Source of the DNA: Devosia sp.
GTDB taxonomy: Bacteria; Pseudomonadota; Alphaproteobacteria; Rhizobiales; Devosiaceae
Assembly: GCF_014860165.1 (NCBI RefSeq)
Contig: NZ_JACZKG010000028.1
Location: 32,397-96,396, forward strand
Length of the DNA: 64,000 bases
Direction: 5' to 3'
The notes beneath the pieces were generated by a model. That model worked only from the letters and a program-made list of their open reading frames with translations. It did no database searches and had not been told where the DNA came from. Positions 1-8,637 of the stretch are shown here, piece after piece (the stretch's first letter is position 1; every line of letters begins with the position of its first letter). The position numbers were made by a program, and so were the translations under genes.

Positions 1-1
1 T

Positions 2-61
2 CGGTCGCTGCCCATGCGCTTCCTGACCCAGGCCGCCCGCCTGCTCTCCCCCCTGCTCTGA
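2..61 (+). CDS. 3' end of an upstream gene, possibly cardiolipin synthase
   Basis: The first 61 bases hold an open frame that enters from the left edge and stops at TGA 59-61. Its last residues end in RLLSPLL. Cardiolipin synthases of the phospholipase D family often end in a very similar RL-SPLL tail, so that is my guess, but twenty residues cannot prove it. The following gene starts 8 bases later on the same strand, so the two are probably co-transcribed. Confidence 0.3.
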   Translation, partial: RSLPMRFLTQAARLLSPLL

Positions 62-69
62 GTATTGCC

Positions 70-786
70 ATGACCGAATTCCTGTTCCGCGACGACAGCT
101 ACCTGCCTTCGACAGAGGCCCGGGTGGTGGAGGTCACGGCGGATGGCGGCATCGTGCTGGATCGGACGGTGTTCTATGCCGCATCGGGCGGGCAACCAGG
201 CGACCACGGGTCGATCATGCAAGCGGATGGCAGCGTGATTGCCATCGCGACCGCCGTACACCCGGAGGGTGACAAGACACGCATCGTGCATATGCCGGTG
301 GAGGCGCAGGGCTCGCCAACAGTCGGCGAATTGGTGACGGCCACGATCGACTGGGACCGTCGCTACCGGCTGATGCGCATGCATACGGCGCTGCATCTGC
401 TGTCGGTGGTATTCCCGTTTCCGGTGACCGGCGGCTCGGTGGGCGAGGACAAGGGCCGGCTCGATTTCGACATGCCGGAGGTGCCAGGTGACCTTGCGGG
501 GCTGGAGGCCAAGCTCAACGAGATGGTCGCGGGCGACCATGCGGTGACGCAGGAGTGGATTACCGACGCCGAAATGGCCGCCAATCCGGACCTGATCAAG
601 ACCATGAACGTCAAGCCGCCCATGGGCCAGGGCCGCGTGCGGCTGATCCGCATCGGCGACGTGGACCTGCAGCCTTGCGGGGGCACGCATGTGTGCAATA
701 CGCAGGAAATCGGCAGGCTTGCTCTCGGCAAGATCGAGAAAAAGGGCAAGCAGAACAGGCGCGTAAGCCTGGTGTTTGCCAACTAG
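70..786 (+). CDS. alaX: AlaX-type alanyl-tRNA editing protein
   Basis: This is a free-standing homologue of the editing half of alanyl-tRNA synthetase, expected to hydrolyse Ser-tRNA(Ala) or Gly-tRNA(Ala) in trans in the cytoplasm. The zinc site is complete: the HTALH motif gives His105 and His109, and the CGGTH motif gives Cys203 and His207. The N-terminal beta-barrel region (FYAASGGQPGDHG, residues 36-47) is also typical. At 238 residues it matches the mid-size AlaX class that carries the barrel plus the editing domain. ATG 70 has no strong ribosome site but lies 8 bases after the preceding stop, consistent with coupling. It converges on the aapJ-like gene, with only 6 bases between the stops. 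Confidence 0.88.
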   Translation: MTEFLFRDDSYLPSTEARVVEVTADGGIVLDRTVFYAASGGQPGDHGSIMQADGSVIAIATAVHPEGDKTRIVHMPVEAQGSPTVGELVTATIDWDRRYRLMRMHTALHLLSVVFPFPVTGGSVGEDKGRLDFDMPEVPGDLAGLEAKLNEMVAGDHAVTQEWITDAEMAANPDLIKTMNVKPPMGQGRVRLIRIGDVDLQPCGGTHVCNTQEIGRLALGKIEKKGKQNRRVSLVFAN

Positions 787-792
787 ATTCCG

Positions 793-1824
793 CTACCGTA
801 CCGGCGCGGCGTAGAGCAGTCCGCCATTGCCCCAGAGGGCATTCTGCCCGCGCAGCAGCGCGGCGCCGGTCTGCGGGCCGAAATGGCGGTCGTAGAGCTC
901 GCCGTAATTGCCGACGGCGCGGAGCACATCGGCCATGAAGGACGGCGTCAGGCCCAGCGCCGTGCCGAAATCGCCATCCACACCCAGGATGCGACGCACG
1001 GCCGGCGTGCGGGCTGCGAGCAGGGAATCGACGTTGAGCTGCGTGATGCCGACTTCCTCAGCGTTGATCAGGGTGAACAGCGTCCAGCGCACGATGTTGA
1101 ACCATTGCGTATCGCCTTCGCGCACCACCGGGCCCAACAGTTCCTTGGAAATGCGCTCCGGCAGGATGCGATGGGCTGACGGATCGGGCAGTGCGCGGCG
1201 GATCGCCTGGAGCTGACGGCCGGAAGCTGAGACGACCTGGCAGAGACCCGCCTGATAGGCGACTGCCAGATCGGCCACGTCCTCATATGGGACCTCGGTA
1301 TAGCTCGCCTGGTTGGTGAAGAAGAACTCGGCGACGCGCTCAAGCTCCTCGCCGCCATCGATGATGCAGACGCTGATATTGTCGAGTTCAAAAGCGGAGA
1401 CCACCCCCATCGACTGGGGCACCAGGAATGCCTGGCCATCGAAGAACGCCGTGCCGGTATAGGCGGCGCCGTACAGGGTGTCGCGACGCTGGGTCCAGGG
1501 GCCACTGCGCGTCAACACGTCGACCATGCCGGTCTGCAATGGCGCGAAACGCGCCTCGCCGCGCAGCGAGCGGAATTCTATCTTGTCTGCATCGCCAAGT
1601 ACGGCGGCCGCGATGCCGCGGCAAAGATCAACGTCAAAGCCCGACCAGCGGCCCTCACCATCCTGCTGGGCAAAGCCGGGAAGCGGATTGGTCGCCCCGC
1701 AGATGAGGAAGCCACGATCGCGCACCGTCTGCAGCGTCTGCGCGCCGGCCGGTACAGTGGCAAGCGTCAACGTGCAGGCAAGGCCTGCCACCAACGGCAG
1801 CAATCGCTTGAAAAAACGTGTCAA
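793..1824 (-). CDS. Second AapJ-like amino-acid ABC substrate-binding protein
   Basis: A periplasmic solute-binding protein of the AapJ family, lying at the downstream end of the aap operon. A TTG at 1824 gives 343 residues, close to the 338 of the main AapJ here, with a signal peptide (FFKRLLPLVAG...VPAGA) directly at the N terminus and AGGGAAG upstream. Longer in-frame starts (ATG 1869, TTG 1923) put about 15 to 33 implausible residues before the signal. It shares the AapJ backbone (LICG, GFDVDLCRG, RFAPLQ-G--DVL, GPVVREGD-QWFNIVRW, RILGVDGDFG) but the pocket segments differ: SRTTTWTMSRD of AapJ is TRSGPWTQRRD here, and DVYTTDSSALA is replaced by QVVSASGRQLQ. It therefore probably feeds the same permease with a different amino-acid range. 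The 112 bases between it and aapP leave room for its own signal. Confidence 0.82.
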   Translation of the reverse strand: MTRFFKRLLPLVAGLACTLTLATVPAGAQTLQTVRDRGFLICGATNPLPGFAQQDGEGRWSGFDVDLCRGIAAAVLGDADKIEFRSLRGEARFAPLQTGMVDVLTRSGPWTQRRDTLYGAAYTGTAFFDGQAFLVPQSMGVVSAFELDNISVCIIDGGEELERVAEFFFTNQASYTEVPYEDVADLAVAYQAGLCQVVSASGRQLQAIRRALPDPSAHRILPERISKELLGPVVREGDTQWFNIVRWTLFTLINAEEVGITQLNVDSLLAARTPAVRRILGVDGDFGTALGLTPSFMADVLRAVGNYGELYDRHFGPQTGAALLRGQNALWGNGGLLYAAPVR

Positions 1825-1936
1825 ATCGGGTGGCTTCCCTGCCTTGCGCTCACATATTGGCAGCCGCATAGACCGGGTCAAGCCGGGAAGCGGATTGCCC
1901 TGTGCATTATCCCGCCAGGGCAATCCGGCTGCAGCC

Positions 1937-2737
1937 TCAGTGAAGAATCTGGCTGAGGAAGAGCTTGGTGCGTTCGTGCTGCGGGTTGGAGAAGAACGCC
2001 TCGGGTTCGTTCTGCTCGATGATCTGCCCCTGATCCATGAAGATGACGCGATTTGCCACCTGGCGCGCGAAGCCCATTTCGTGGGTCACGCAGATCATGG
2101 TCATGCCTTCTTCCGCCAGGGAAATCATGACCTCGAGCACTTCTTTGACCATTTCCGGATCGAGAGCCGAGGTGGGTTCGTCGAACAGCATGATCTTGGG
2201 CTGCATGCAGAGCGAGCGAGCGATCGCCACGCGCTGCTGCTGGCCGCCGGAAAGCTGGCCGGGATATTTGAGGGCCTGTTCGGGGATCTTGACGCGTTCG
2301 AGATAGTGCATGGCGGTCGCCTCGGCCTCGGCCTTGGGAATACCGCGGACCCAGATCGGCGCCAGGGTCAGATTTTCGAGGATGGTCAGGTGCGGGAACA
2401 GGTTGAAGTGCTGGAACACCATGCCCACTTCGCGGCGCACCTCGTCGATGCGCTTGAGGTCGGCGGTCAGCTCCGTTCCGTTGACGATGATCTGGCCTTC
2501 CTGATGCTCCTCGAGCCGATTGATGCAGCGGATGAGCGTCGACTTGCCGGAGCCAGAGGGACCGGCGATGACGATGCGCTCACCCTCCATCACCTTGAGG
2601 TTGATGTCGCGCAGCACATGGAAGTCGGAATACCACTTGTGCATGCCGATGACTTCGATCGCCACGTTGGTCGACGACACCTTCATGTGAGACGTGTCCA
2701 CCGGACGATCGACGGTAGTTTCGGAAACCTGAGACAT
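1937..2737 (-). CDS. aapP: General L-amino acid ABC transporter ATP-binding protein AapP
   Basis: The cytoplasmic ATPase of the polar amino-acid importer. Walker A (GPSGSGKST, residues 59-67), the Q-loop (FQHFNLFPH), signature LSGGQQQR, Walker B (IMLFDEP) and the switch histidine (CVTHE) are all present. The start is ATG 2737 with AGAGG upstream and 5 bases after the aapM stop, giving 266 residues; the frame continues upstream but through aapM sequence. A second in-frame ATG ([12 protein letters not shown]) 17 codons in is less likely. It is the last gene of the classical J-Q-M-P order. The protein drives uptake of a broad set of L-amino acids through AapQ and AapM. Confidence 0.93.
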   Translation of the reverse strand: MSQVSETTVDRPVDTSHMKVSSTNVAIEVIGMHKWYSDFHVLRDINLKVMEGERIVIAGPSGSGKSTLIRCINRLEEHQEGQIIVNGTELTADLKRIDEVRREVGMVFQHFNLFPHLTILENLTLAPIWVRGIPKAEAEATAMHYLERVKIPEQALKYPGQLSGGQQQRVAIARSLCMQPKIMLFDEPTSALDPEMVKEVLEVMISLAEEGMTMICVTHEMGFARQVANRVIFMDQGQIIEQNEPEAFFSNPQHERTKLFLSQILH

Positions 2738-2742
2738 TGGAA

Positions 2743-3870
2743 CTACCTCTTGTAGCCAGTATTGAGACGGCGCTCCATGTACATGGAGTAGCGCGACATG
2801 CCGAAGCAGAAGACCCAGAACACCATGGCTGCAAACAGATAGCCGGTGGTGGCTGTATTGGCGGACTGCCATTCGAGAGCGGTATCGTTTTTGGTCTTCA
2901 CCGCCTCGAGCAGGTCCTTCATGCCCACGATGTAGACGAGCGACGTATCCTTGAAGAGCGAGATGAAGTTATTCACGATGCCCGGGATCACGTGCTTGAG
3001 GGCCTGCGGCAGGATGATGAAATACATCCGCTGCCAGTAGCCGAGGCCGAGCGACGCGCCGGCCTCGTATTGCCCGCGCGGAATGGCCTGGAGGCCGCCG
3101 CGCACCACTTCGGCCATATAGGCCGAGGTGAAGAGTGTAACACCCACCAAGGCCCTGAGCAGCTTATCCACCGTCGTGCCCTGCGGCATGAACAGCGGCA
3201 GCATGATCGAGGCCATGAAGAGAATGGTGATCAGCGGCACGGCCCGGATGAGCTCGATGAAGGCGATGCAGAGCGTCTTGATGACCGGCATCTTGGATTG
3301 CCGCCCCAGCGCCAGGATGATGCCCAACGGAAAGGAGCAGGATATGCCGACTACCGAGATGATCAGCGTGACCAGCAGGCCACCCCACTTTTCGGTCGGA
3401 ATCGGCTTGAGGCCGAATACGCCGCCGGCCAGCAGGAAATAGCTGACGACGGGGAAGACCAGCAGGAACAGCACGGCATTGGTGCGCTTGAACGGCACCT
3501 TGGGGATCAACAGCGGAATGAGCAGCAGAGCGCCCAGGGCAAAGACGATGTTGGGACGCCATTGCTCGGGGATGTCGTAGAAGCCGTAGATGAAGAACTC
3601 CATCTCGCTGCTGATATAGGCCCAGCAGGCGCCGGCATTTTCCAGGCGGCATTCCTCGACGGTGCCGCCGGGACCAACGGCATGGCCGATGAAGAAGTTG
3701 TAGAGCGGCGGCACGATCCAGACCAGGAAGACCAGCCCAAGAATGGTCAGCACGCCATCCAGGGGGGTGGCGAACAGGTTCTTGCGAAACCAGGCCCCTA
3801 CCCCGCTGGTGTTGATCGGCGCCGGTTTGGACGGGACCATGTCTGCACGAACGAATCCAAAATCTGTCAT
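2743..3870 (-). CDS. aapM: General L-amino acid ABC transporter permease AapM
   Basis: An inner-membrane permease of 375 residues in the HisM/GltK class. It opens with a hydrophilic N terminus and a membrane segment ([24 protein letters not shown]), then a long family-specific periplasmic insert with Cys-containing [11 protein letters not shown], then the transport core. The EAA-like loop that contacts the ATPase is visible as [23 protein letters not shown]. The ATG at 3870 is 9 bases after the aapQ stop. It pairs with AapQ to form the translocation pore. Confidence 0.93.
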   Translation of the reverse strand: MTDFGFVRADMVPSKPAPINTSGVGAWFRKNLFATPLDGVLTILGLVFLVWIVPPLYNFFIGHAVGPGGTVEECRLENAGACWAYISSEMEFFIYGFYDIPEQWRPNIVFALGALLLIPLLIPKVPFKRTNAVLFLLVFPVVSYFLLAGGVFGLKPIPTEKWGGLLVTLIISVVGISCSFPLGIILALGRQSKMPVIKTLCIAFIELIRAVPLITILFMASIMLPLFMPQGTTVDKLLRALVGVTLFTSAYMAEVVRGGLQAIPRGQYEAGASLGLGYWQRMYFIILPQALKHVIPGIVNNFISLFKDTSLVYIVGMKDLLEAVKTKNDTALEWQSANTATTGYLFAAMVFWVFCFGMSRYSMYMERRLNTGYKR

Positions 3871-3879
3871 GGCGAGTTC

Positions 3880-5418
3880 CTACCGCTCCACCAGGCTGAC
3901 GCGGGCATTGTACCAGTTCATGATCGCCGAGGTCAGCAGAGACAGGGTGAGATAGACCAGCATCACCATCGCAATGCATTCGATGGCGCGGCCGGTCTGG
4001 TTAAGTGACGTACCTGCAAAGACGTTGACCAGTTCGGGATAGCCGATGGCGGCGCCAAGCGAGGAGTTCTTGGTGAGATTGAGATACTGGCTGGTCAGCG
4101 GCGGGATGATGACCCGCATGGCCTGCGGCACGACCACGAGGCGAAGCCGGTCACCGTCCTTGAGACCCAGCGACTGCGCCGCCTCTGTCTGCCCGCGGCT
4201 CACGGCCTGGATGCCACCGCGGACGGTTTCGGCGATGAACGCCGCCGTATAGATGGTCAGGCCAAAGGCGAGCGCCACGAATTCCGGGGGCAATTGCAGG
4301 CCACCCACGAAGTTGAACCGCTGCAGCACCGGCACCTCGAAGACGAGGGTGGCACCGGTGAGCCAGTAGACCAGGCCCGGCACGCCGAGCGCGATCAGCA
4401 CCAGCAGGGCGAGCGGGAAACGCGCTTCGCTGGGGGGGCGTGAAAGCGCGCCCACATAGCCGACGCGGGCAATGGTGAGCGCGATCATGGCGCTGAGGAC
4501 CGACACCAGCAGGGAGGGCACCCAGGCGAACATGGCGCCGACTATGGTGTCGAGCAGCACGAAGGCGATCAGGAAGGTCAGCACTCCCCTCGAAATGGCC
4601 GCGAACCGCGTTAGCGAAAATGCGGCCAGCACGACTGCGACAACAGCTGCGACTAGGGGCGCATGCGACAGGGGGAAAGCCACGCTGAACAGTATGAACA
4701 GCGCAGTGAAGGCTACGAGGAAGGTGACGCATGCATCGGCCACTTTGCCGGCCAGCACGACCTCGCGCGGATATTTTCCGGTCAGGGTACGGACCCGCGT
4801 CGCCCAGATGCCCAGCGCGATGGCGCCGGCAAGCGCAAGGCCGAAGGTCACCAGCACCCAGGTGAATTCCTGGTCCGGCGTGGGTCGCGGCACCATCAGG
4901 CCACGCTGGTTGATGAAGATGTCGAGTGGCAAAGCCAGCGATTCGCGCACGGCGGGCATCGCCTTGAGAACGGCGAAATACCAGAAGAAGAGCTGCAGCA
5001 GCAGCGGGATGTTGCGGATCGTCTCGATGTAGATCGTCGCCAACCGCGCCACGATGAAGTTGCTGGAAAGGCGCGCTATGCCGATGGTGAAACCGAGCAT
5101 GGTTGCCAGGATGATGCCGATGAAGGCGACCAGCAGCGTATTGGTGATGCCGACGAGAAATGCTTCCCAATAATAGGACCCGCGCGACCATGGCAGCAGG
5201 GAGAAGCTGATATCGAAGCCTGCGGTCTTCCACAGGAAGTCAAAGCCGGTCGTCTTGTTCTGCGCTGCAAGATTTGTCGCAGTGTTGCCAACGATCCAGG
5301 CAATGAACGTCACCAGCAGGACGGCGACGACGACCTGGTAGATGATGCCGCGGATTACCGGGTCGTTATAGAATGCAACCCTGGGGGCCGCAGCGGGCCC
5401 CGTATCAAGTGTGGTCAT
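3880..5418 (-). CDS. aapQ: AapQ amino acid ABC permease with an extra membrane block
   Basis: A HisQ-type inner-membrane permease. ATG 5418 is preferred (MTTLDTG..., GGGGA upstream); the longer frame reads through the intergenic hairpin. The N-terminal part (WFYFAVL-like region, ETIRNIPLLLQLFFWYFAVLKAMP) and the C-terminal half (FVGGLQLPPEFVALAFGLTIYTAAFIAETVRGGIQ..., EAAQSLGL...VVVPQAMR, MNWYNARVSLVER) are classic AapQ. With 512 residues it is about 110 longer than the roughly 400 of rhizobial AapQ as I remember it. The surplus lies roughly at residues 220-345 after the IWATRVR segment and consists of several added hydrophobic helices (FLVAFTALFILFSVAF, LVAAVVAVVLAAFSLTRF, VLTFLIAFVLLDTIVGAMF, LLVSVLSAMIALTIA). 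No frameshift is seen; the block is in frame and hydrophobic throughout. Confidence 0.92.
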   Translation of the reverse strand: MTTLDTGPAAAPRVAFYNDPVIRGIIYQVVVAVLLVTFIAWIVGNTATNLAAQNKTTGFDFLWKTAGFDISFSLLPWSRGSYYWEAFLVGITNTLLVAFIGIILATMLGFTIGIARLSSNFIVARLATIYIETIRNIPLLLQLFFWYFAVLKAMPAVRESLALPLDIFINQRGLMVPRPTPDQEFTWVLVTFGLALAGAIALGIWATRVRTLTGKYPREVVLAGKVADACVTFLVAFTALFILFSVAFPLSHAPLVAAVVAVVLAAFSLTRFAAISRGVLTFLIAFVLLDTIVGAMFAWVPSLLVSVLSAMIALTIARVGYVGALSRPPSEARFPLALLVLIALGVPGLVYWLTGATLVFEVPVLQRFNFVGGLQLPPEFVALAFGLTIYTAAFIAETVRGGIQAVSRGQTEAAQSLGLKDGDRLRLVVVPQAMRVIIPPLTSQYLNLTKNSSLGAAIGYPELVNVFAGTSLNQTGRAIECIAMVMLVYLTLSLLTSAIMNWYNARVSLVER

Positions 5419-5490
5419 GTTACAGATGTCCCCGGGCCGTAACGGCCGTTCCACGCGTCTCTGCGATGCAAAGAGCGACGGAACAGAAGC

Positions 5491-5519
5491 GCCCGGCACT
5501 CCACTGGGGAGCGCCGGGC
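5491..5519 (-). terminator. aapJ-aapQ intercistronic stem-loop
   Basis: A GC-rich hairpin just after the aapJ stop: arms GCCCGGC and GCCGGGC, then one A/C mismatch and four more pairs around a 5-base loop. There is no real T-run on the transcribed strand. Such a structure after the binding-protein gene usually stabilises its mRNA and partly stops transcription, giving more AapJ than permease. The role is inferred; the fold is visible. Confidence 0.6.
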
Positions 5520-5529
5520 CTTGTTCAGT

Positions 5530-6546
5530 TTAGCGGATCGGCGGAGCGTACTGGATGCCGCCGTCGCGCCACAGGGCGTTCAGACCACGCTCAAGTCCGA
5601 TCGGGGTTGCCGGACCAACGTTGCGCTCATACGATTCGGCATAGTTGCCGACGAGCTTGACGATCTGGTAGGCCCAGTCCTTGGTCAGGCCGAGCGGGGT
5701 ACCAAAATCACCTTCGACGCCGAGCAGGCGCTTGATGGCCGGGTTGTCCGAGCCGAGCATCTCGTCAACATTGGCCGAGCTCACGCCCAGTTCCTCAGCT
5801 TCGAGCAGTGCGAAATAGGTCCAGCGGGCAATGTTGAACCAGGCGGAGTCACCGGCGCGGACCACAGGACCGAGCGGCTCCTTGGAGATGATTTCCGGCA
5901 GGATGATATGATCATCCGGAACGGCGAACTTGGAGCGTTCAGCGGCCAGGGCCGAGGAGTCAGTGGTGTACACGTCGCAGCGGCCGTCTTCGTAGGCCTT
6001 CACGACTTCGTCCTGGTCGACGAACACAACGGTGTTGAACTCGAGGTTATTGGCGGCGAAGTAGTCGGCCGCGTTCAGCTCGGTGGTGGTGCCCGATTCG
6101 ATGCAGATGGCGGCGCCGCTCAGGTCGAGGGCAGAAGCAATGCCATCGGCCTTGCGGACCATGAAGCCCTGGCCATCATAGAACATGGTGCCCACGAAGC
6201 TGATGCCGAGCTGCGTATCGCGGCTCATGGTCCAGGTGGTGGTGCGCGACAGAACGTCGATTTCGCCGGCGGAGAGGGCGGTGAAGCGCTCCTGGCTGGT
6301 CAGCGAGGTATAGCGAACGGCGTCGGCGTCATTGAAGATGGCGGCGGCCAGAGCGCGGCAGTAGTCGACTTCGAGGCCGGTCCACACGTTGTTGGAATCG
6401 GGAGCGGAGAAGCCCGGCACACCGCCGGTGACACCGCACTGCACGTAGCCCTTGGCCTTCACGTCATCGAGAATGGCCGCCTGTGCCGTCGTCGCCGCGA
6501 GGCCCAGCGAGGCCGCGAGAGCGATCGTTACGAGCGTTTTTTGCAT
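5530..6546 (-). CDS. aapJ: General L-amino acid-binding protein AapJ
   Basis: The main periplasmic binding protein of the aap importer, 338 residues. It has a clean signal peptide (MQKTLVTIALAASLGLAATTAQA) at ATG 6546, the family start ILDDVKAKGYVQCGV, and the ligand-lobe motifs SRTTTWTMSRD, ESGTTTE and DVYTTDSSALA. The C terminus GLERGLNALWRDGGIQYAPPIR is diagnostic for AapJ. It is the first gene of the operon and is followed by a hairpin and aapQ. The 225 bases to metC hold its promoter. The transporter takes up acidic, basic and neutral L-amino acids in rhizobia; specificity here is by analogy. Confidence 0.95.
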   Translation of the reverse strand: MQKTLVTIALAASLGLAATTAQAAILDDVKAKGYVQCGVTGGVPGFSAPDSNNVWTGLEVDYCRALAAAIFNDADAVRYTSLTSQERFTALSAGEIDVLSRTTTWTMSRDTQLGISFVGTMFYDGQGFMVRKADGIASALDLSGAAICIESGTTTELNAADYFAANNLEFNTVVFVDQDEVVKAYEDGRCDVYTTDSSALAAERSKFAVPDDHIILPEIISKEPLGPVVRAGDSAWFNIARWTYFALLEAEELGVSSANVDEMLGSDNPAIKRLLGVEGDFGTPLGLTKDWAYQIVKLVGNYAESYERNVGPATPIGLERGLNALWRDGGIQYAPPIR

Positions 6547-6771
6547 TGATATTGCCTTTTGTTTCCTGACCCTGTGTCCCGGAGCTCATCAGGCACTAGA
6601 GCCAGCGTCCCCGGTGGCACCGCCGCCTTTGTGTGGCGGTTGTGATGCTGCTAAGCATGCAAGCGTCTATTGAACCGTGCGTCAAGGGCTGATGGGCGCA
6701 TGGGACAGCAAACCTGTCGCTTATTTAGACACACATACCCAGTTGACCGGATTTTGGGCATAGAGCTTAGT
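6547..6771 (+). promoter_or_regulatory. Divergent aapJ / metC control region
   Basis: A 225-base gap between two divergent starts that must carry both promoters. Toward aapJ there is TTGACG (minus strand, 6680-6685) but no convincing -10 box. A weak inverted pair ACCGCC...GGCGGT lies at about 6619-6641 in the likely aapJ leader, and a GCATGC palindrome near 6655. I see no riboswitch and no other gene. Confidence 0.35.
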
Positions 6772-7959
6772 ATGATTGACAATAAAAGCGGCAGCATTGC
6801 CGCCCCTTCCGTGGAAACAGTGCTGACCCACTCTGGCCGCGAGCCCGATGACCAGTTTGGTTTCGTCAACACGCCGGTTTATCGCGGCTCGACAATCCTG
6901 TTCAAAACGCTGGATGATATCGAGGCGCAGCAGCAGCGCTTTCTCTATGGCCGTGCCGGTAACCCCACGACCGAAGGTGTCGAGGCCATCGTTACTGAGC
7001 TCGAAGGGGCGTATCGCACGCGCCTGGTGCCGTCTGGCCTGGCGGCCATCACCATTGCGCTGCTCAGCTGCGTCAAGGCCGGCGATGACGTGCTCATCAG
7101 CGACAGCGCCTATGAACCGGGCCGCGTGTTCAGCGACGGTTTCCTCGCGCGCATGGGCGTGACGGCGCGCTACTACGACCCGCGAATCGGGGCCGGCCTG
7201 GCCGATCTGATGCAGCCCAATACCAGGGCGGTCCTGGCGGAAAGTCCGGGATCGCTGACCTTTGAGGTGCAGGACATTCCGGCGCTGGCCAGGGCGGCTC
7301 ATGCCGGAGGCGCCAGGCTGATTGTCGACAATTCCTGGGCCAGCCCGCTCTATCACCGGCCCCTGGCGCTGGGTGCGGATCTGGTGGTGCATGCCGGCAC
7401 CAAGATGTTCGTCGGCCATTCGGACGCCTTTGCGGGCACCATATCGACCACCGAGGCCGCCTGGCCGGAAGTGGAGCGGACCCGCGCGCATCTGGGCTTC
7501 TTCACCTCGGGCGACGACGCGTTCCTCGTGGCGCGCGGCTTGCGGACACTGGCGATCCGCATGAAGGAACACCAGGCGCGGGCGCTAGCCATCGCAACAT
7601 GGCTGGAGCAGCAGGACGAAGTGGTGCAAGTGCTGCACCCTGCCCTGCCCAGCCATCCGGACCACGCCTTGTGGAAGCGGGACTTTACCGGGTCGGGGAG
7701 CCTGTTCAGCGTGCTGCTGGCCCCTGCCCCGCGGGCTTCAGTCGCGGCATTCGTGGATGGGCTGAAGCTCTTCTCCATGGGTTATTCCTGGGGCGGGTTC
7801 GAGAGCCTCTGCCTGCCGGTTAGGCTGGGGAAGAACCGCACCGCCCGACCGTGGACGGCCGAAGGAAACCTCTTCCGCCTGCATGTCGGGCTGGAAGGGA
7901 TCGACGATCTCAGGGCCGATCTCGCGGCGGCGATCGAACGCTATGCCCGGGCGCGCTGA
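6772..7959 (+). CDS. metC: Cystathionine beta-lyase, PLP-dependent
   Basis: A Cys/Met-metabolism PLP enzyme of 395 residues, expected to cleave cystathionine to homocysteine, pyruvate and ammonia in methionine synthesis. The PLP lysine sits in HAGTKMFVGHSD, preceded by the aspartate in DNSWASPLYHRPL. YGRAGNPTTEGVE and the C-terminal GYSWGGFESL...LFRLHVGLEG are typical of the MetC branch. I start at ATG 6772 (MIDNKSGS...); the open frame runs 34 codons further upstream but that stretch lies in the promoter region and has no family similarity. Divergent from aapJ, an arrangement I recall from rhizobia. A weak hairpin (7985-8006) follows the stop. Confidence 0.9.
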   Translation: MIDNKSGSIAAPSVETVLTHSGREPDDQFGFVNTPVYRGSTILFKTLDDIEAQQQRFLYGRAGNPTTEGVEAIVTELEGAYRTRLVPSGLAAITIALLSCVKAGDDVLISDSAYEPGRVFSDGFLARMGVTARYYDPRIGAGLADLMQPNTRAVLAESPGSLTFEVQDIPALARAAHAGGARLIVDNSWASPLYHRPLALGADLVVHAGTKMFVGHSDAFAGTISTTEAAWPEVERTRAHLGFFTSGDDAFLVARGLRTLAIRMKEHQARALAIATWLEQQDEVVQVLHPALPSHPDHALWKRDFTGSGSLFSVLLAPAPRASVAAFVDGLKLFSMGYSWGGFESLCLPVRLGKNRTARPWTAEGNLFRLHVGLEGIDDLRADLAAAIERYARAR

Positions 7960-7984
7960 ATGGCACGCGCGTGATGGCGTCGAG

Positions 7985-8006
7985 CGGGCGCGCCACGTTG
8001 CGCCCG
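7985..8006 (+). terminator. Weak stem-loop after metC
   Basis: Inverted repeat CGGGCGC / GCGCCCG with an 8-base loop, 25 bases after the metC stop. There is no T-run, so it is only a candidate transcript end. The rest of 7960-8145 shows no gene. Confidence 0.3.
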
Positions 8007-8145
8007 TGAGGCCCAACGGCCGGCGTTTGGTGAGATCGAACAGGTGTGTTTCCGGGATAAGCGGCCCCGCCCCGTCAATAGTGTCCACAGCCGCATCGGG
8101 CTGCTTGCCCTTTGGAACCGAACACGGTAACGGAATGGGCGATCT

Positions 8146-8222
8146 CGGAGTGTAGCTCAGCCTGGTAGAGCACCGGTTTTGGGAACCGGGGGTCCAAAGT
8201 TCGAATCTTTGTACTCCGACCA
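8146..8222 (+). tRNA. tRNA-Pro (TGG)
   Basis: A complete cloverleaf of 77 bases including an encoded CCA. Acceptor CGGAGTG pairs with TACTCCG, the D stem is GCTC/GAGC, and the anticodon stem CCGGT/ACCGG encloses TTTGGGA, giving anticodon TGG at 8180-8182 with G37 as usual for proline. C1 is also typical of bacterial tRNA-Pro. A second proline tRNA (GGG) lies at 48277-48353. Confidence 0.97.
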
Positions 8223-8262
8223 TCGCATCTTAAGCGTAAGCGCATCGTGTTGAGGACCTTGC

Positions 8263-8568
8263 ATGACCGCCCGTATCTACCGCCCGGCCCGTAACGCCAT
8301 GCAGTCGGGCAAAGGCAAGTCCAAAAGCTGGATACTGGTGCACGAGCTGGCTGAGTCCAAGAGCATCGATCCCCTGATGGGCTATACGACTTCGGGCGAC
8401 ACCCGCCAGCAGGTACGCCTGAGCTTCGACACCCAGGAAGAGGCAGAAGCCTATGCGCAGCGCAATGGCATTGCCTATTCGGTGCAGCCAGCGCATGACG
8501 CCACGCCCAAACGCGTGAGCTATCCGGACAATTTCCGCGCCGATCGCAAGACTCCCTGGACGCATTGA
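8263..8568 (+). CDS. NDUFS4-like ETC complex I accessory protein
   Basis: A 101-residue protein with the conserved pattern ARIYRPARNAMQSGKG-S--W-L and GYTTSGDTRQQVRLSFDTQEEAEAYA, then a C terminus with YPDNFR-DRK-PWTH. This is the ETC complex I conserved region found in mitochondrial NDUFS4 and in alphaproteobacteria, where it binds the peripheral arm of NADH dehydrogenase and helps stabilise the N module. It is a stand-alone gene between tRNA-Pro and a good terminator, away from the nuo operon, which is common in this group. ATG 8263 is the only sensible start. Confidence 0.9.
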   Translation: MTARIYRPARNAMQSGKGKSKSWILVHELAESKSIDPLMGYTTSGDTRQQVRLSFDTQEEAEAYAQRNGIAYSVQPAHDATPKRVSYPDNFRADRKTPWTH

Positions 8569-8591
8569 CCCTGCTCCCACGTTGATTCCGC

Positions 8592-8619
8592 GAAGCGCCG
8601 CAAGCGATTGTGGCGCTTT
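8592..8619 (+). terminator. Rho-independent terminator after the NDUFS4-like gene
   Basis: A 10-bp stem (including G-T pairs) around AAGCGCC/GGCGCTT with an 8-base loop AAGCGATT, followed by TTTTGTTTTTT. It ends the NDUFS4-like transcript 20 bases before the next start; the T-run is partly used in the next gene's leader. Confidence 0.8.
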
Positions 8620-8637
8620 TGTTTTTTGGAGCCGACC

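Noticed and set aside
793..1923. J2 as a pseudogene with a disturbed start
   Set aside because: A TTG start gives a full signal peptide and the family length; no internal stop or frameshift is present.
2737..4008. Long plus-strand frame of 423 codons opposite aapM
   Set aside because: It is the antisense shadow of aapM, which has clear permease motifs. High GC makes long open antisense frames common.
6547..6771. Riboswitch upstream of metC
   Set aside because: I could not find the paired helices of a SAM-type riboswitch; only short inverted pairs are present.
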